Origin: Bifidobacterium asteroides DSM 20089
Lineage (GTDB): Bacteria > Actinomycetota > Actinomycetes > Actinomycetales > Bifidobacteriaceae
Assembly: GCF_002715865.1 (NCBI RefSeq)
Contig: NZ_CP017696.1
Coordinates: 682,001 to 746,000 of the forward strand
Length of the DNA: 64,000 nucleotides
Reading direction: 5' to 3'
The position numbers and the translations under genes are program-made. Positions 37,347 to 45,892 of the stretch are shown here, piece by piece. A model generated the notes under the pieces. The model was not told the DNA's origin. It saw only the letters and a program-made list of their open reading frames with translations, and made no database searches. Position 1 is the stretch's first letter; each line of letters starts with the position of its first letter.

Positions 37347-38737
37347 GCGGGGTGCAGACGCTGACCGCTGGCATCATCCTGGCCGCAGGCGAGGGTGTCC
37401 GCATGCGCTCGGCCCATCCCAAGGTTCTGCACACTCTGGCCGGAAAGACCTTTCTGCAGAGGGTCATGACCTCGGTGACCGCCCTCAATCCCGAGCTGAC
37501 GGCAGTGGTGGTTCATCATCAGGCCGACCTGGTGGCGCAGGCTGCACGGTCCTACGATCCCCAGGTGCGCATCGTGCGCCAGGACAGCCGACCAGGCACG
37601 GGGCGTGCGGTCCAGTGCGCCGTGGACCAGCTGGATGGCGAGCTCCAGCACGACGGCCAGGTGCTGATCGTCGCCTCGGACATGCCCCTGCTGGACGCGG
37701 ACACGCTGCATAGCCTGCTCGACTACCATGTCAGCTCCGGTGACGGAGCCACGGTACTGACGGTCAATCTGGATGATCCCACCGGATACGGCCGCATTAT
37801 TCGCGACCAGGATGGACGGGTCCTGCGCATCGTCGAACAGCGGGATGCCACCGGCACTGAACTGGCCGTCAAGGAGGTCAACACCTCCGTTTACGTGTTT
37901 GAGGCTGACCTGCTGCGACAGGCGGTCCGCGGCCTGGACGACAGCAATGCCCAGGGAGAGTTCTATCTGACCGATGCCTTGGAGACGGCCCGCCGCCTGG
38001 GTCGGGTCGGGGCCTTCGCCGCTCCTGATCCGCTCAAAGTCGAAGGCGTCAACGATCGGATTCAGTTGGCTGATCTGGCCAAGGCCCATAACCTGCAGGT
38101 CTGCCGAGAGTTCATGCGCCAAGGGGTCACCATTCTGGATCCGTCCACCACCTGGATCGATGACGACGTGGTCATCCAGCAGGATGCCGTCATTCTGCCC
38201 GGTTGCTTCCTGCAGGGTCATACCGAGATTGCCTCGGACGCGGTCGTCGGTCCCTATACCACCCTGATTGACGCCATCGTCGAGCCGCAGGCCAAGGTGG
38301 AGCGTTCCCATGTGCAGGAGACCCGGATCGGAGCCCGGGCCAACATCGGTCCCTGGACCTATCTGCGGGCTGGCAACGTCCTTGCCGAGGACACCAAGGC
38401 CGGGGCCTTCGTGGAGATGAAGAAGGCCACCATCGACCACGGGACCAAGGTTCCCCACCTGTCCTATGTGGGGGATGCTCATATAGGCCACGACAGCAAC
38501 GTGGGAGGCGGATCCATCACGGCCAACTACGACGGTGTGCACAAGAACCGCACCGAGATCGGGTCGGAAGTGCACGTGGGCGCAGGGAACCTCTTCGTAG
38601 CTCCCGTCCAGGTGGGCGACGGGGTCACGACCGGGGCCGGATCGGTCATCCGCCATCCGGTCGAGGACGGAGCCATGGTCTATTCCACCAATGACCAGCA
38701 TCAGGTTCCGGACTGGAAGCCCGCCTGGGAGCGGTAA
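37343..38737 (+). CDS. glmU: Bifunctional GlmU: N-acetylglucosamine-1-phosphate uridyltransferase / glucosamine-1-phosphate acetyltransferase
   Basis: Makes UDP-GlcNAc for peptidoglycan. The N-terminal pyrophosphorylase shows LAAGEGVRMRSAHPKVLH, and the C-terminal left-handed beta-helix shows repeated hexapeptides and the acetyltransferase region GDAHIGHDSNVGGGSITANYDG split across residues near 365-385. At 464 residues both halves are complete. The start is TTG 37343, overlapping the previous stop; GTG 37352 is an alternative. rsfS follows after 41 bases. Confidence 0.94.
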   Translation: MSGVQTLTAGIILAAGEGVRMRSAHPKVLHTLAGKTFLQRVMTSVTALNPELTAVVVHHQADLVAQAARSYDPQVRIVRQDSRPGTGRAVQCAVDQLDGELQHDGQVLIVASDMPLLDADTLHSLLDYHVSSGDGATVLTVNLDDPTGYGRIIRDQDGRVLRIVEQRDATGTELAVKEVNTSVYVFEADLLRQAVRGLDDSNAQGEFYLTDALETARRLGRVGAFAAPDPLKVEGVNDRIQLADLAKAHNLQVCREFMRQGVTILDPSTTWIDDDVVIQQDAVILPGCFLQGHTEIASDAVVGPYTTLIDAIVEPQAKVERSHVQETRIGARANIGPWTYLRAGNVLAEDTKAGAFVEMKKATIDHGTKVPHLSYVGDAHIGHDSNVGGGSITANYDGVHKNRTEIGSEVHVGAGNLFVAPVQVGDGVTTGAGSVIRHPVEDGAMVYSTNDQHQVPDWKPAWER

Positions 38738-38778
38738 CCATGACAGCATCTTCTTCGCAACAAGGAAAGGCGTGACAA

Positions 38779-39255
38779 GTGCCAGCATTGCAGGAATCCA
38801 TCGACGCGGTCCGGGTGGCCGCTCGGGCAGCCAACGATGTCAAAGCCATGGACATCGTGGCCTTCGATGTCTCCCAGCCCATCGCCATCACCGACATCTT
38901 CATGGTGGCCACCGGCAGCAACGAACGACAGGTCCTGGCCATCGCCGAGGAGGTGGAGAAGCAGCTGCATCTGCAAAAGAATCTGGATCCACGATCGCGG
39001 GAGGGCATCCAGGAGGATCAGTGGGTTCTGCTGGACTACGGTGACTTCGTCATCCACATCATGCACAAGCAGGCCCGGGCCTACTACGACCTGGAACGGC
39101 TCTGGAAGGACTGCCCCCAGGTGGATGTGCAGTTGGAGCACCCCTTCACCCTTGCCGATGACGACCCGGATGACCAGGTGGCCTCCAAGGCGGATGATCT
39201 GAATGGGGATGATCTGCGCAGCCGTTTCGCTGACCCTCAGGACAACCATGACTGA
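38779..39255 (+). CDS. rsfS: Ribosomal silencing factor RsfS
   Basis: A small protein that binds L14 and blocks joining of the ribosomal subunits when nutrients are scarce. The DUF143 core is evident: DIVAFDVSQ, FMVATGSNERQV, WVLLDYGDFVIHIMH and YYDLERLW. A C-terminal acidic tail of about 40 residues extends beyond the core. The start is GTG 38779. It overlaps the next gene by eight bases. Confidence 0.93.
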   Translation: MPALQESIDAVRVAARAANDVKAMDIVAFDVSQPIAITDIFMVATGSNERQVLAIAEEVEKQLHLQKNLDPRSREGIQEDQWVLLDYGDFVIHIMHKQARAYYDLERLWKDCPQVDVQLEHPFTLADDDPDDQVASKADDLNGDDLRSRFADPQDNHD

Positions 39256-39988
39256 TTCGGATACCGCCGCTGAAAATGGACGGCATGTGCGCTCCTTGAC
39301 CGTGGTCCGTCATGGGCAGACCGCATACAATGCAGGGCACAGGATGCAGGGCCAGATCGATATTCCCCTCAACAGCGTAGGCCGCTGGCAGGTGGAGAGG
39401 ACCGCCGAGGAGCTGCGGGCCGAGTATGTGGATGGCGTCCCCCAAGACCGTCATCTGCTGGTGATCTCTTCTGACCTGGGCCGTGCTGCCGCCACCGCCC
39501 ACGCCTTCGCCGACCCCTTGGGCCAGACGGTCTATCTCGATCCTGGGCTGCGCGAACGCGGCTTCGGCGAGTGGGAGGGAGCCAGCGCCGATGAGGTTCG
39601 TCAACGCTGGCCCGAGGATTACGAATCCTGGTCCCGGGGTGCCGGGGGAGAGCTGCTCCACGGTGCCGAGACCAAGGCTCAAGTCGGCAAACGAGGCCTG
39701 GAAACCCTGAACCGATGGATTCACCGGGCTGGTCCGGACACGGATCTCATGGTCTTCTCACATGGGTCTTTCATTGCCGAGGCCCTTCAGGCTCTGCTGG
39801 GCATGGCCAGTGCGTACCCCGAATACCTGGGTCTGGTCACCATGCGGAACGCCCATTGGGCCCGATTGATGCCACGAGACCTGCCAGGCGGTGGTCTGCG
39901 CTGGTCCATGATCGACTACAATCGTGGTCCGGCCATCGCCATGCGGGGGGATTGGGACAATCCCCGAGGGCTGGTCCAGATCGACTGA
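39248..39988 (+). CDS. Histidine phosphatase-family protein (phosphoglycerate mutase-like)
   Basis: A 246-residue branch-1 histidine phosphatase. The catalytic His is in VVRHGQTAYN, the second Arg in ISSDLGRAAATA, the acid residue in ERGFGEWEG and the second His in VFSHGSF. The family includes broad phosphatases and, next to rsfS in Actinobacteria, enzymes acting on sugar phosphates. It starts at ATG 39248 within the end of rsfS. The exact substrate is unknown. Confidence 0.88.
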   Translation: MTDSDTAAENGRHVRSLTVVRHGQTAYNAGHRMQGQIDIPLNSVGRWQVERTAEELRAEYVDGVPQDRHLLVISSDLGRAAATAHAFADPLGQTVYLDPGLRERGFGEWEGASADEVRQRWPEDYESWSRGAGGELLHGAETKAQVGKRGLETLNRWIHRAGPDTDLMVFSHGSFIAEALQALLGMASAYPEYLGLVTMRNAHWARLMPRDLPGGGLRWSMIDYNRGPAIAMRGDWDNPRGLVQID

Positions 39989-40082
39989 GGTCCTAGGCGG
40001 TCGGCCGACCATCACACTATCGCCATGACCACCAGCTACCATAAGAGCGCAGCCACCAGCCGTTGGATCAAAAGGGGTCGGA

Positions 40083-41012
40083 GTGAAGCAGTTCTTTCAT
40101 GACATTTCCTGGGCGCAAATCATCGCCGGCGCTCTTGCAGCCATGACCTCCTTCTGGCTGGCCGCCAAGATCGGCGTGGCAGGATCCATCATCGGCGTAG
40201 CCATCGGTTCGATCGTCTCCGCCGTGGCTTCGCAGATCTACAAGAATGTTCTGGAAGCCTCCGGCCAGAAGCTGCAGGAGTCCGTGGTCGGCAGTGCTGA
40301 CCAGGATGATGATGACTCCAAAACAGGATCGAATGACGATTCGGATGCCGATGGACAGACCACCATGTTGCCGGCCCAGGGCAAGGGTCGTTCTGACGAT
40401 TACAGCGATGCTGCCGACGGATCAACCCAGGTCATGGCCCCTGTAGATGGTTCCACCCAAGTCATGCCTCCTGTCGGTGACGAAAAGTCGACAGCCAAGA
40501 CCGGTAGGACCATTTCATCCATCAATGGTCCAAGAACCCATGCGGACTCCATTACGGCAACCAGCAGGAAAAAGCTGGATCAGCGCCACCGCAACGTCAT
40601 CATCGTCTCCGTGGTGAGCGCCCTGGTGGCCGTACTGCTTTCCGCCTTGGCCATCAATGCCCTGACCAAAGGCGAAGGCACCGACAAGGTGGTTCGCAAC
40701 GTCGTCAGCCCACCGGCCAGCCAGGTGGTAACCCCCAGCCAGGAGGAGGAGACTCCCTCAAAGCCCGCGCAGCGCACAGAGGAGCCTGAGAACCAGCCGA
40801 CCCCGGGTGCCCCTCAGAGCCAGCCGTCCGGAACAAAACAGAACCAAGGCACCGAACAAGGGTCAGGACAGGTGCAGCAGCAGGGAGGGAAACCCACGAG
40901 CTCACCTTCGCCGTCTGCTGATGCGACCGGCTCCACGCCCAGTCCCTCAAACACGGCTTCTACGCCGCAGTCGTCACCGACGAGCACGACAAATTCCTCG
41001 CCTCTTAACTGA
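40083..41012 (+). CDS. Membrane protein with repeated Thr motifs and a Pro/Ser/Gln-rich extracytoplasmic tail
   Basis: A 309-residue protein with a glycine-zipper-like hydrophobic segment near the N-terminus (about residues 12-55) and one membrane helix near 178-200. The region between them is acidic and contains three copies of a motif of the form DG[QS]T[TQ] plus hydrophobic residues and Pro: DGQTTMLPAQ, DGSTQVMAPV and DGSTQVMPPV. Beyond the second helix the tail is rich in Pro, Ser, Thr and Gln. The start is GTG 40083. No enzymatic domain is seen; the motifs look like possible phospho-Thr sites. Confidence 0.75.
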   Translation: MKQFFHDISWAQIIAGALAAMTSFWLAAKIGVAGSIIGVAIGSIVSAVASQIYKNVLEASGQKLQESVVGSADQDDDDSKTGSNDDSDADGQTTMLPAQGKGRSDDYSDAADGSTQVMAPVDGSTQVMPPVGDEKSTAKTGRTISSINGPRTHADSITATSRKKLDQRHRNVIIVSVVSALVAVLLSALAINALTKGEGTDKVVRNVVSPPASQVVTPSQEEETPSKPAQRTEEPENQPTPGAPQSQPSGTKQNQGTEQGSGQVQQQGGKPTSSPSPSADATGSTPSPSNTASTPQSSPTSTTNSSPLN

Positions 41013-41050
41013 CCTGCCGTTCGGCGCGGCATACGCATCCCACCATGTAA

Positions 41051-41066
41051 TGTGACTAGGGTCACT
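41051..41066. promoter_or_regulatory. Rex/CRP-type palindrome upstream of gldA
   Basis: TGTGACTAGGGTCACT fits TGTGA-N6-TCACA except at the last base, as does the site upstream of pflB. Its centre is about 82 bases before the gldA start. Confidence 0.5.
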
Positions 41067-41099
41067 TTCGGTCGGTCCATAAGGTCCGTCCCCAAGGAT

Positions 41100-41121
41100 C
41101 TGGTCCCGAAGGCGGGACCAG
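41100..41121 (+). promoter_or_regulatory. 5'-leader hairpin just before the gldA ribosome site
   Basis: CTGGTCCCG (41100-41108) pairs perfectly with CGGGACCAG (41113-41121) around the tetraloop AAGG. It ends eight bases before AAAGG, the ribosome site of gldA, and has no T-run. It may stabilise the mRNA or affect translation. Confidence 0.55.
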
Positions 41122-41140
41122 CAATGAGAAAGGTGTGTAT

Positions 41141-42226
41141 ATGCGCAAGGTTCTGTGCTCTCCGGGCTCCTATGTTCAGCAGGAGGGCGCCATGGGAAAG
41201 CTGGCCGGGGAATACGCGGCTCTGGGCACCAAGGGCGCCCATCTGATCGTCGATCCGGTCATCGACGGGCTCTACCACGACGACATTGTCGCCTCCTTTG
41301 AGCACGATGGGATCCCCTACGAACTGATGAAATTCGGCGGCGAGTGCTCCATGGAGGAGGTCGACCGCCATCGTGCCCATTTGGGCGACAGCGACGCAGT
41401 GATCGGCATAGGTGGCGGCAAGACCTTGGATACCGCCAAGGCCGTGGCCCACTTCGCCCACCTGCCGGTCATGATTGTGCCCACGGCGGCTTCATCGGAT
41501 GCGCCCTGCTCAAGGCTCTCTGTGCTCTACACGCCTGAGGGTGTTTTCGACCGTTATCTGCCCCTGCCTGCCAACCCGAACGTGGTCCTGATGGATACCG
41601 ACGTTATCGCCAAGGCCCCGGTGCGCTTCCTGGTATCAGGGCTGGGCGATGCCTTCGCCACCTACTATGAGGCGGCTGCCTGCGTGCAGTCGAACGCGGT
41701 GACCATGACCGGGGGGCACGCCACCATGGCCGCCTTCGCCCTGGCCCGTCTCTGCCGCGACACCCTGCTGGAGGATGGGGTCAAGGCCGTGGCCGCTGCC
41801 AAGGCCGGTGTGCGCACAGCCGCTCTTGAGAAGATCATCGAGGCCAACACCCTGCTGAGCGGTCTGGGCTTCGAGAGCTCCGGTCTGGCTGCCGCCCACG
41901 CCATTCATGACGGGATGACCGCCCTGGAGGGCACCCACTCCATGCTGCACGGAGAAAAGGTGGCCTTCGGCACCCTGGCACAGCTGGTCCTTGAGGATCA
42001 CCCCCTGGAGGAGACCCGCAGGGTCTACGGCTTCTTCCGTAGCGTGGGTCTGCCCACCTCCCTGGAGCAGATCGGCATCGGCCAGGCCAGTGAGGAGGAT
42101 CTGCTCAAGGTCGGCGAGCACGCCTGCGGTCCTGACGAGACCATGGGCAACATGCCCTTCGAGGTGACCCCGACCGATGTGGCTCACGCCCTGCGTGCAG
42201 CCGATCAGCTGGGCAAGCAGCTCTGA
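41141..42226 (+). CDS. gldA: Glycerol dehydrogenase
   Basis: A zinc-dependent iron-type alcohol dehydrogenase that interconverts glycerol and dihydroxyacetone with NAD. NAD-binding GIGGGKTLDTAKAVA is present. Probable metal ligands are Asp in GLGDAFATYYEA, His in AAAHAIHDGM and His in SMLHGEKVAFG. At 361 residues it matches GldA length. ATG 41141 follows AAAGG by seven bases; an upstream GTG adds two residues. A Rex/CRP-type site and a leader hairpin precede it, and a terminator follows. Confidence 0.92.
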   Translation: MRKVLCSPGSYVQQEGAMGKLAGEYAALGTKGAHLIVDPVIDGLYHDDIVASFEHDGIPYELMKFGGECSMEEVDRHRAHLGDSDAVIGIGGGKTLDTAKAVAHFAHLPVMIVPTAASSDAPCSRLSVLYTPEGVFDRYLPLPANPNVVLMDTDVIAKAPVRFLVSGLGDAFATYYEAAACVQSNAVTMTGGHATMAAFALARLCRDTLLEDGVKAVAAAKAGVRTAALEKIIEANTLLSGLGFESSGLAAAHAIHDGMTALEGTHSMLHGEKVAFGTLAQLVLEDHPLEETRRVYGFFRSVGLPTSLEQIGIGQASEEDLLKVGEHACGPDETMGNMPFEVTPTDVAHALRAADQLGKQL

Positions 42227-42260
42227 TACGTCATTCTCTGGTCCCTCGTTGAGAGGCCAA

Positions 42261-42298
42261 GCGGCCGTCGGCATGAAGTCGGCGGCCGCCTTTGTTTC
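42261..42298. terminator. Terminator between gldA and the PfkB gene
   Basis: GCGGCCGTCGGC (42261-42272) pairs with GTCGGCGGCCGC (42278-42289) with two wobble pairs and a five-base loop. CTTTGTTTCC follows on the plus strand. It separates two convergent genes and may serve gldA mainly. Confidence 0.7.
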
Positions 42299-42318
42299 CT
42301 CCGGTTTTGCTCCGGTCA

Positions 42319-43284
42319 TCATTGCAGGGAGCTGGCGGCCTTTCGTATGGCTTCTTCACTTGGGCATGTGGCTGGACCCCGCTGGGTAGTGGAAAGTGCT
42401 CCTGCACAGTTGGCCAGCACCAGGGCCTCCTCAATGGGCAGACCTTGGAAGATGCCCGCGCAGAGGACACCCGAGTGTGCATCGCCTGCACCGTTGGTGT
42501 CTATGGCATGGACCTGCGGGGTGGGAATGTACTGGCTCTGCATTGCATCCTTGGGCTGGCAGTACCAGGCACCGCGGGCGCCGGCTCTGAGAACCACCGG
42601 ACTGTCCAGTCTCAACGAAAGCGAGCGGCAGAGGGATTCCAACTCAGTAACGTCGCCAGTTTCGGGTTGGCACCCCAGACGTTTCGCCAGGATTGGTCCC
42701 TCGCGTTCGTTGAGGGACCAGATAGGATGCAGACCGTTGACCGCATCAAGAACATCCAATGCAATATCGGCCACCATGGGTCCCAGGTCGAAGAGCACCG
42801 GAAATCCTTCGCCCTGGTGTTTCTCGGCAAAACCGAGCAGGCTTCGGGTGTTGTCCTTGTGGCAGAAGGAATACCCGCTCAGGTAGATGACATCACCGGG
42901 AACCAGATTCATGCTTTCGTAGGTGCCCTCCGGTACCCGGGTCTCTGCGCCCCTCGCCGACACAAAGGTGCGTTCACCCGAGGGTTCGATCATGGCTACC
43001 GAGTATCCGGTGTCACAGTCATCCAGCACAGGCCCTTGTGCGGGAACCTGCAGGGCAGCAAGGGCTCCACGGGCCATGTCCGCCATCGGACCTGTGCCGA
43101 TCGCCCCCATGTAGGCTATGGGTGCCCCCATCCGCCTGGCTGCCTGGATCACGTTGTATCCGCCGCCGACCTTTATGGCGGTTCGCCTGGCGAAAATGTC
43201 CCCTCCGCGTTCCGGGAGGTGGTCGATGTTCATGCTCAGGTCAATCACCACCTGACCGAGATGAAGGATGCTGGGTTCAGTCAT
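42319..43284 (-). CDS. PfkB/ribokinase-family carbohydrate or nucleoside kinase
   Basis: A 321-residue ribokinase-fold kinase. The N-terminal sugar-binding Gly-Gly motif is in AIKVGGGYNVIQAARRMG, and the C-terminal catalytic block is DTNGAGDAHSG with the base Asp. An FCHK segment mid-protein may face the substrate. It is the last gene of a minus-strand trio; its start overlaps the NCS1 permease gene by eight bases. Together with the ADP-ribosylglycohydrolase this resembles E. coli YegV in the yegTUV cluster. The substrate is unknown, perhaps a nucleoside-derived pentose. Confidence 0.85.
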   Translation of the reverse strand: MTEPSILHLGQVVIDLSMNIDHLPERGGDIFARRTAIKVGGGYNVIQAARRMGAPIAYMGAIGTGPMADMARGALAALQVPAQGPVLDDCDTGYSVAMIEPSGERTFVSARGAETRVPEGTYESMNLVPGDVIYLSGYSFCHKDNTRSLLGFAEKHQGEGFPVLFDLGPMVADIALDVLDAVNGLHPIWSLNEREGPILAKRLGCQPETGDVTELESLCRSLSLRLDSPVVLRAGARGAWYCQPKDAMQSQYIPTPQVHAIDTNGAGDAHSGVLCAGIFQGLPIEEALVLANCAGALSTTQRGPATCPSEEAIRKAASSLQ

Positions 43285-44743
43285 TACTGCTGCTCCTCAC
43301 CGCCACGGAGTCCTTGGAGAGGAGGTGCAAAATGGCATAGAGGATTCCTCCCAGCAGGAGGGATACCAGCCATGCCAGGCCGTTCCTGCCCAGGAAGCTG
43401 CCGGCCAGCGGTCCTGAGAACCAGACCTCGTTCTTGGAGACCTGGGCCGTCACGAACAGGAAGCCGACGACTATCCCCACCAGCCAGCTGACGATGGCCG
43501 GGAGGTTGATGCCGTGCCAGTACCAGTATGGGGAATCGGCTTGAAGATTCAGAAGGCCGTCCGAATCGTAGCGCTTGCGGAAGATCATATCTGACAGGAA
43601 GATGCCTGCCCAGGTGCTCAGCGGCACTGCCAAGAGGGAGATGAAGGTGACGAAGGGGCCGTAGAATCCGTCGGAGCCCAGCGTGAAGTACAGGGCTCCG
43701 CAGGTGGTCACCACCACATCGACGACGACCGCATAGACGCGGGGAATTCTGATGCCCAGGGTGATGGTGGTCAGGCCGGCCGAATATACGGACAGGTTGT
43801 TTGACATGAGCAACCCAGCGAAGGCGGCAATCAGATAGGGGATCGAAACCCAGGCGGGCAGGGCGCTTCGAACCGCGGCGACCGGATCAGCGGCGGAGGC
43901 AATGGTGGAGTTGCCTGCTGTCAGGACCGATCCCAGGCCGATAACCACGACCAGGGGGATGCCGGCGCCGGCTGCTGCAGTCAGGATCAGAGAGCCGGAT
44001 TTTACCGAGGTCTTTTGGTAGCGGGCCATGTCTGCGCCGGAATTGACCCAGCCGATGCCCGTCCCTGCGGCTATGGTGCCGACTCCGATCAGGAAGGCGC
44101 TGGCTGACCCGGGGGCATTGCCGATGAAGGAGGACCAGTCGACGGTCGTGGCCAGATAGATGGCTACCAAGAGGGTAAGGGCTCCGAATATCCAGGTGGC
44201 CCACTTCTGCACAGTGAGGATGAAGGCGTGGCCTGCGGCCGAGACCACCACGGTCAAGGCTACGAAGACGGCAATACAGACGAAGGTCAGGAAGGGGGAG
44301 CGCTTGGCATCAGCTGATGTGCCGAAGATGATGGCGATCAGGGAGAGCAGGGCAAAAGCGCCAGTCATCGTGTTCACCGTCTCCCAGCCCAGCCTGGATA
44401 GCAGAGCCACTAGTGTGGGGCCCGCATTGCCTCTGACGCCGAAAATGGCTCGGGACAGGGTCAGCGTGGGGGCGCCGCCTCTTTTGCCGGCTATGGAAAT
44501 GATGCCGACCAGTGCGAAGGATCCGAAGGCTCCGATGGTCGTGGCGAGCACGGCCTGCAAGAGGTTGAGGCCCTGGGCAATCAGGGTAGCTCCCAGAGGG
44601 ATTCCCAGGATCGAGATGTTGGCGGCGAACCAGACCCAGAAGAGCTGACCGGGCGACCCGTTCCTCTGATCCTCGGGCACGGGTTCGATGCCCCTTTGCT
44701 CAACTCTGGAGAGGATGGTGCCCTCTTTTGGTGCAGTTGACAT
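43277..44743 (-). CDS. NCS1-family nucleobase/nucleoside:cation symporter
   Basis: A 488-residue inner-membrane carrier with about 12 helices. It has the NCS1 family features: the N-terminal RGIEPVPEDQRNGSPGQLFWVWFAANIS stretch (residues about 18-45), GKRGGAPTLTLSRAIFG and FGVRGN. Members import cytosine, purines, uracil, allantoin, thiamine or hydantoins. ATG 44743 has AAAGGAG seven bases upstream and is preferred over ATG 44764. It sits between the glycohydrolase and kinase genes, so it probably imports their common substrate. Confidence 0.88.
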   Translation of the reverse strand: MSTAPKEGTILSRVEQRGIEPVPEDQRNGSPGQLFWVWFAANISILGIPLGATLIAQGLNLLQAVLATTIGAFGSFALVGIISIAGKRGGAPTLTLSRAIFGVRGNAGPTLVALLSRLGWETVNTMTGAFALLSLIAIIFGTSADAKRSPFLTFVCIAVFVALTVVVSAAGHAFILTVQKWATWIFGALTLLVAIYLATTVDWSSFIGNAPGSASAFLIGVGTIAAGTGIGWVNSGADMARYQKTSVKSGSLILTAAAGAGIPLVVVIGLGSVLTAGNSTIASAADPVAAVRSALPAWVSIPYLIAAFAGLLMSNNLSVYSAGLTTITLGIRIPRVYAVVVDVVVTTCGALYFTLGSDGFYGPFVTFISLLAVPLSTWAGIFLSDMIFRKRYDSDGLLNLQADSPYWYWHGINLPAIVSWLVGIVVGFLFVTAQVSKNEVWFSGPLAGSFLGRNGLAWLVSLLLGGILYAILHLLSKDSVAVRSSSND

Positions 44744-44896
44744 GGATTGTCTCCTTTGACTCACGATGTACTGGATGCAGCGATGGATTGTCTGGTCAGG
44801 CCTGTGGTGTGGTCTGGGTGGACCCCATGATCTCAGGGTTGACTGGATTTTATATTCTTGTATTCCTGAAGGATTCTGTCGTATCCGTTTTGCGCT

Positions 44897-45892
44897 TTAC
44901 CTTAGGGTAATCAGGCCACGGGCAGTTTTCTGCAGGTCAAGGTGAGATACCGAAGCCACCTGGGAGCAGAGTGCAGGGTCGAACACCTCGGGGCCGGTGC
45001 ATGCGCCGGTCATTGCGCCAGTCATGGCAGCGATGGTGTCCGTATCGCCGCCCAGGTTGACCGCGACGAATAGAGCCGATTGGGGATCGTCGGCGAATCT
45101 CCAGGCCAGGGCAAAAGCGGCTGCCACAGACTCATTGGCCTCCACCGAAGTGCCGCAGTCTTCGATGAGGTGGCGTTCGAAGTCGTCCTCATCGCTGAAT
45201 TCTTCGGACACTTGTATTGCCTGGCGGGCCCGAGCGGGAACCGATGCCTTGGGTGTCCAGGCTCCGGCGGTTTCCATGGCGGGTACCAGGCGCAAGGACT
45301 CATTCAGTGCCTGGCGAACGGTCATTCCTTCAAGTCCCAGACTGACTGTCGTAGCGATCAGCGCTGCGCTTTGAAAGCCTGTGACCGTGTCGTGGGTGAC
45401 CTGGCAGGACTCGTAGATGCGATTGGCCAGCCGTCTAGTGTCTTCGGGCCTGTTGGCTATCCCTACCGGGGCGACTCGCATGGCCGCCCCATTGGTGGTG
45501 CCGGTCCTTCCTGTGGTCATGATGTCCGCGCCATGGCGAACCTGTTCCAGGGCCAGCTTGGTGGATGGCCCGAGCAGGTCGAGTGATCCGCGTGACTTCA
45601 TGCCGTCCTCCCAGGCCAGAAGGCGCTTAGCGAACTCTTTGGGATCGATGTGTCCTCTGCCCTCGATGATCAGCTCTGCGACAATCAGTGCCTGCTCGGT
45701 GTCATCGGTCACAGATCCCGCAGGCATACCTGGAGCGATCGGCTGATCCGCAATAGCATCACGAAGGGTGTCAACCCTGCCGTAGGCCTCATGGATGGCT
45801 GCTGGACTCATGCTCTGCGTGGGCATGCCCAGCGCATCTCCCAAGGACAGCCCAGTAAGTGCGCCCAGTGCGCCCTTTTCAGTTCTGGTCAT
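44897..45892 (-). CDS. ADP-ribosylglycohydrolase-family protein
   Basis: A 331-residue hydrolase of the DraG/ADP-ribosyl-hydrolase fold, which cleaves N- or O-glycosidic bonds to ribose using a metal pair. The N-terminal metal motif is GSVTDDTEQ, and the C-terminal one is NLGGDTDTIAAMTGA. The core begins at GALTGLSLGDALG. ATG 45892 has GGAGG 11 bases upstream; ATG 45958 would add 22 residues. The first gene of the trio, it heads towards the NCS1 permease. It may cleave an imported ribosyl compound rather than ADP-ribosylated proteins. Confidence 0.88.
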   Translation of the reverse strand: MTRTEKGALGALTGLSLGDALGMPTQSMSPAAIHEAYGRVDTLRDAIADQPIAPGMPAGSVTDDTEQALIVAELIIEGRGHIDPKEFAKRLLAWEDGMKSRGSLDLLGPSTKLALEQVRHGADIMTTGRTGTTNGAAMRVAPVGIANRPEDTRRLANRIYESCQVTHDTVTGFQSAALIATTVSLGLEGMTVRQALNESLRLVPAMETAGAWTPKASVPARARQAIQVSEEFSDEDDFERHLIEDCGTSVEANESVAAAFALAWRFADDPQSALFVAVNLGGDTDTIAAMTGAMTGACTGPEVFDPALCSQVASVSHLDLQKTARGLITLR

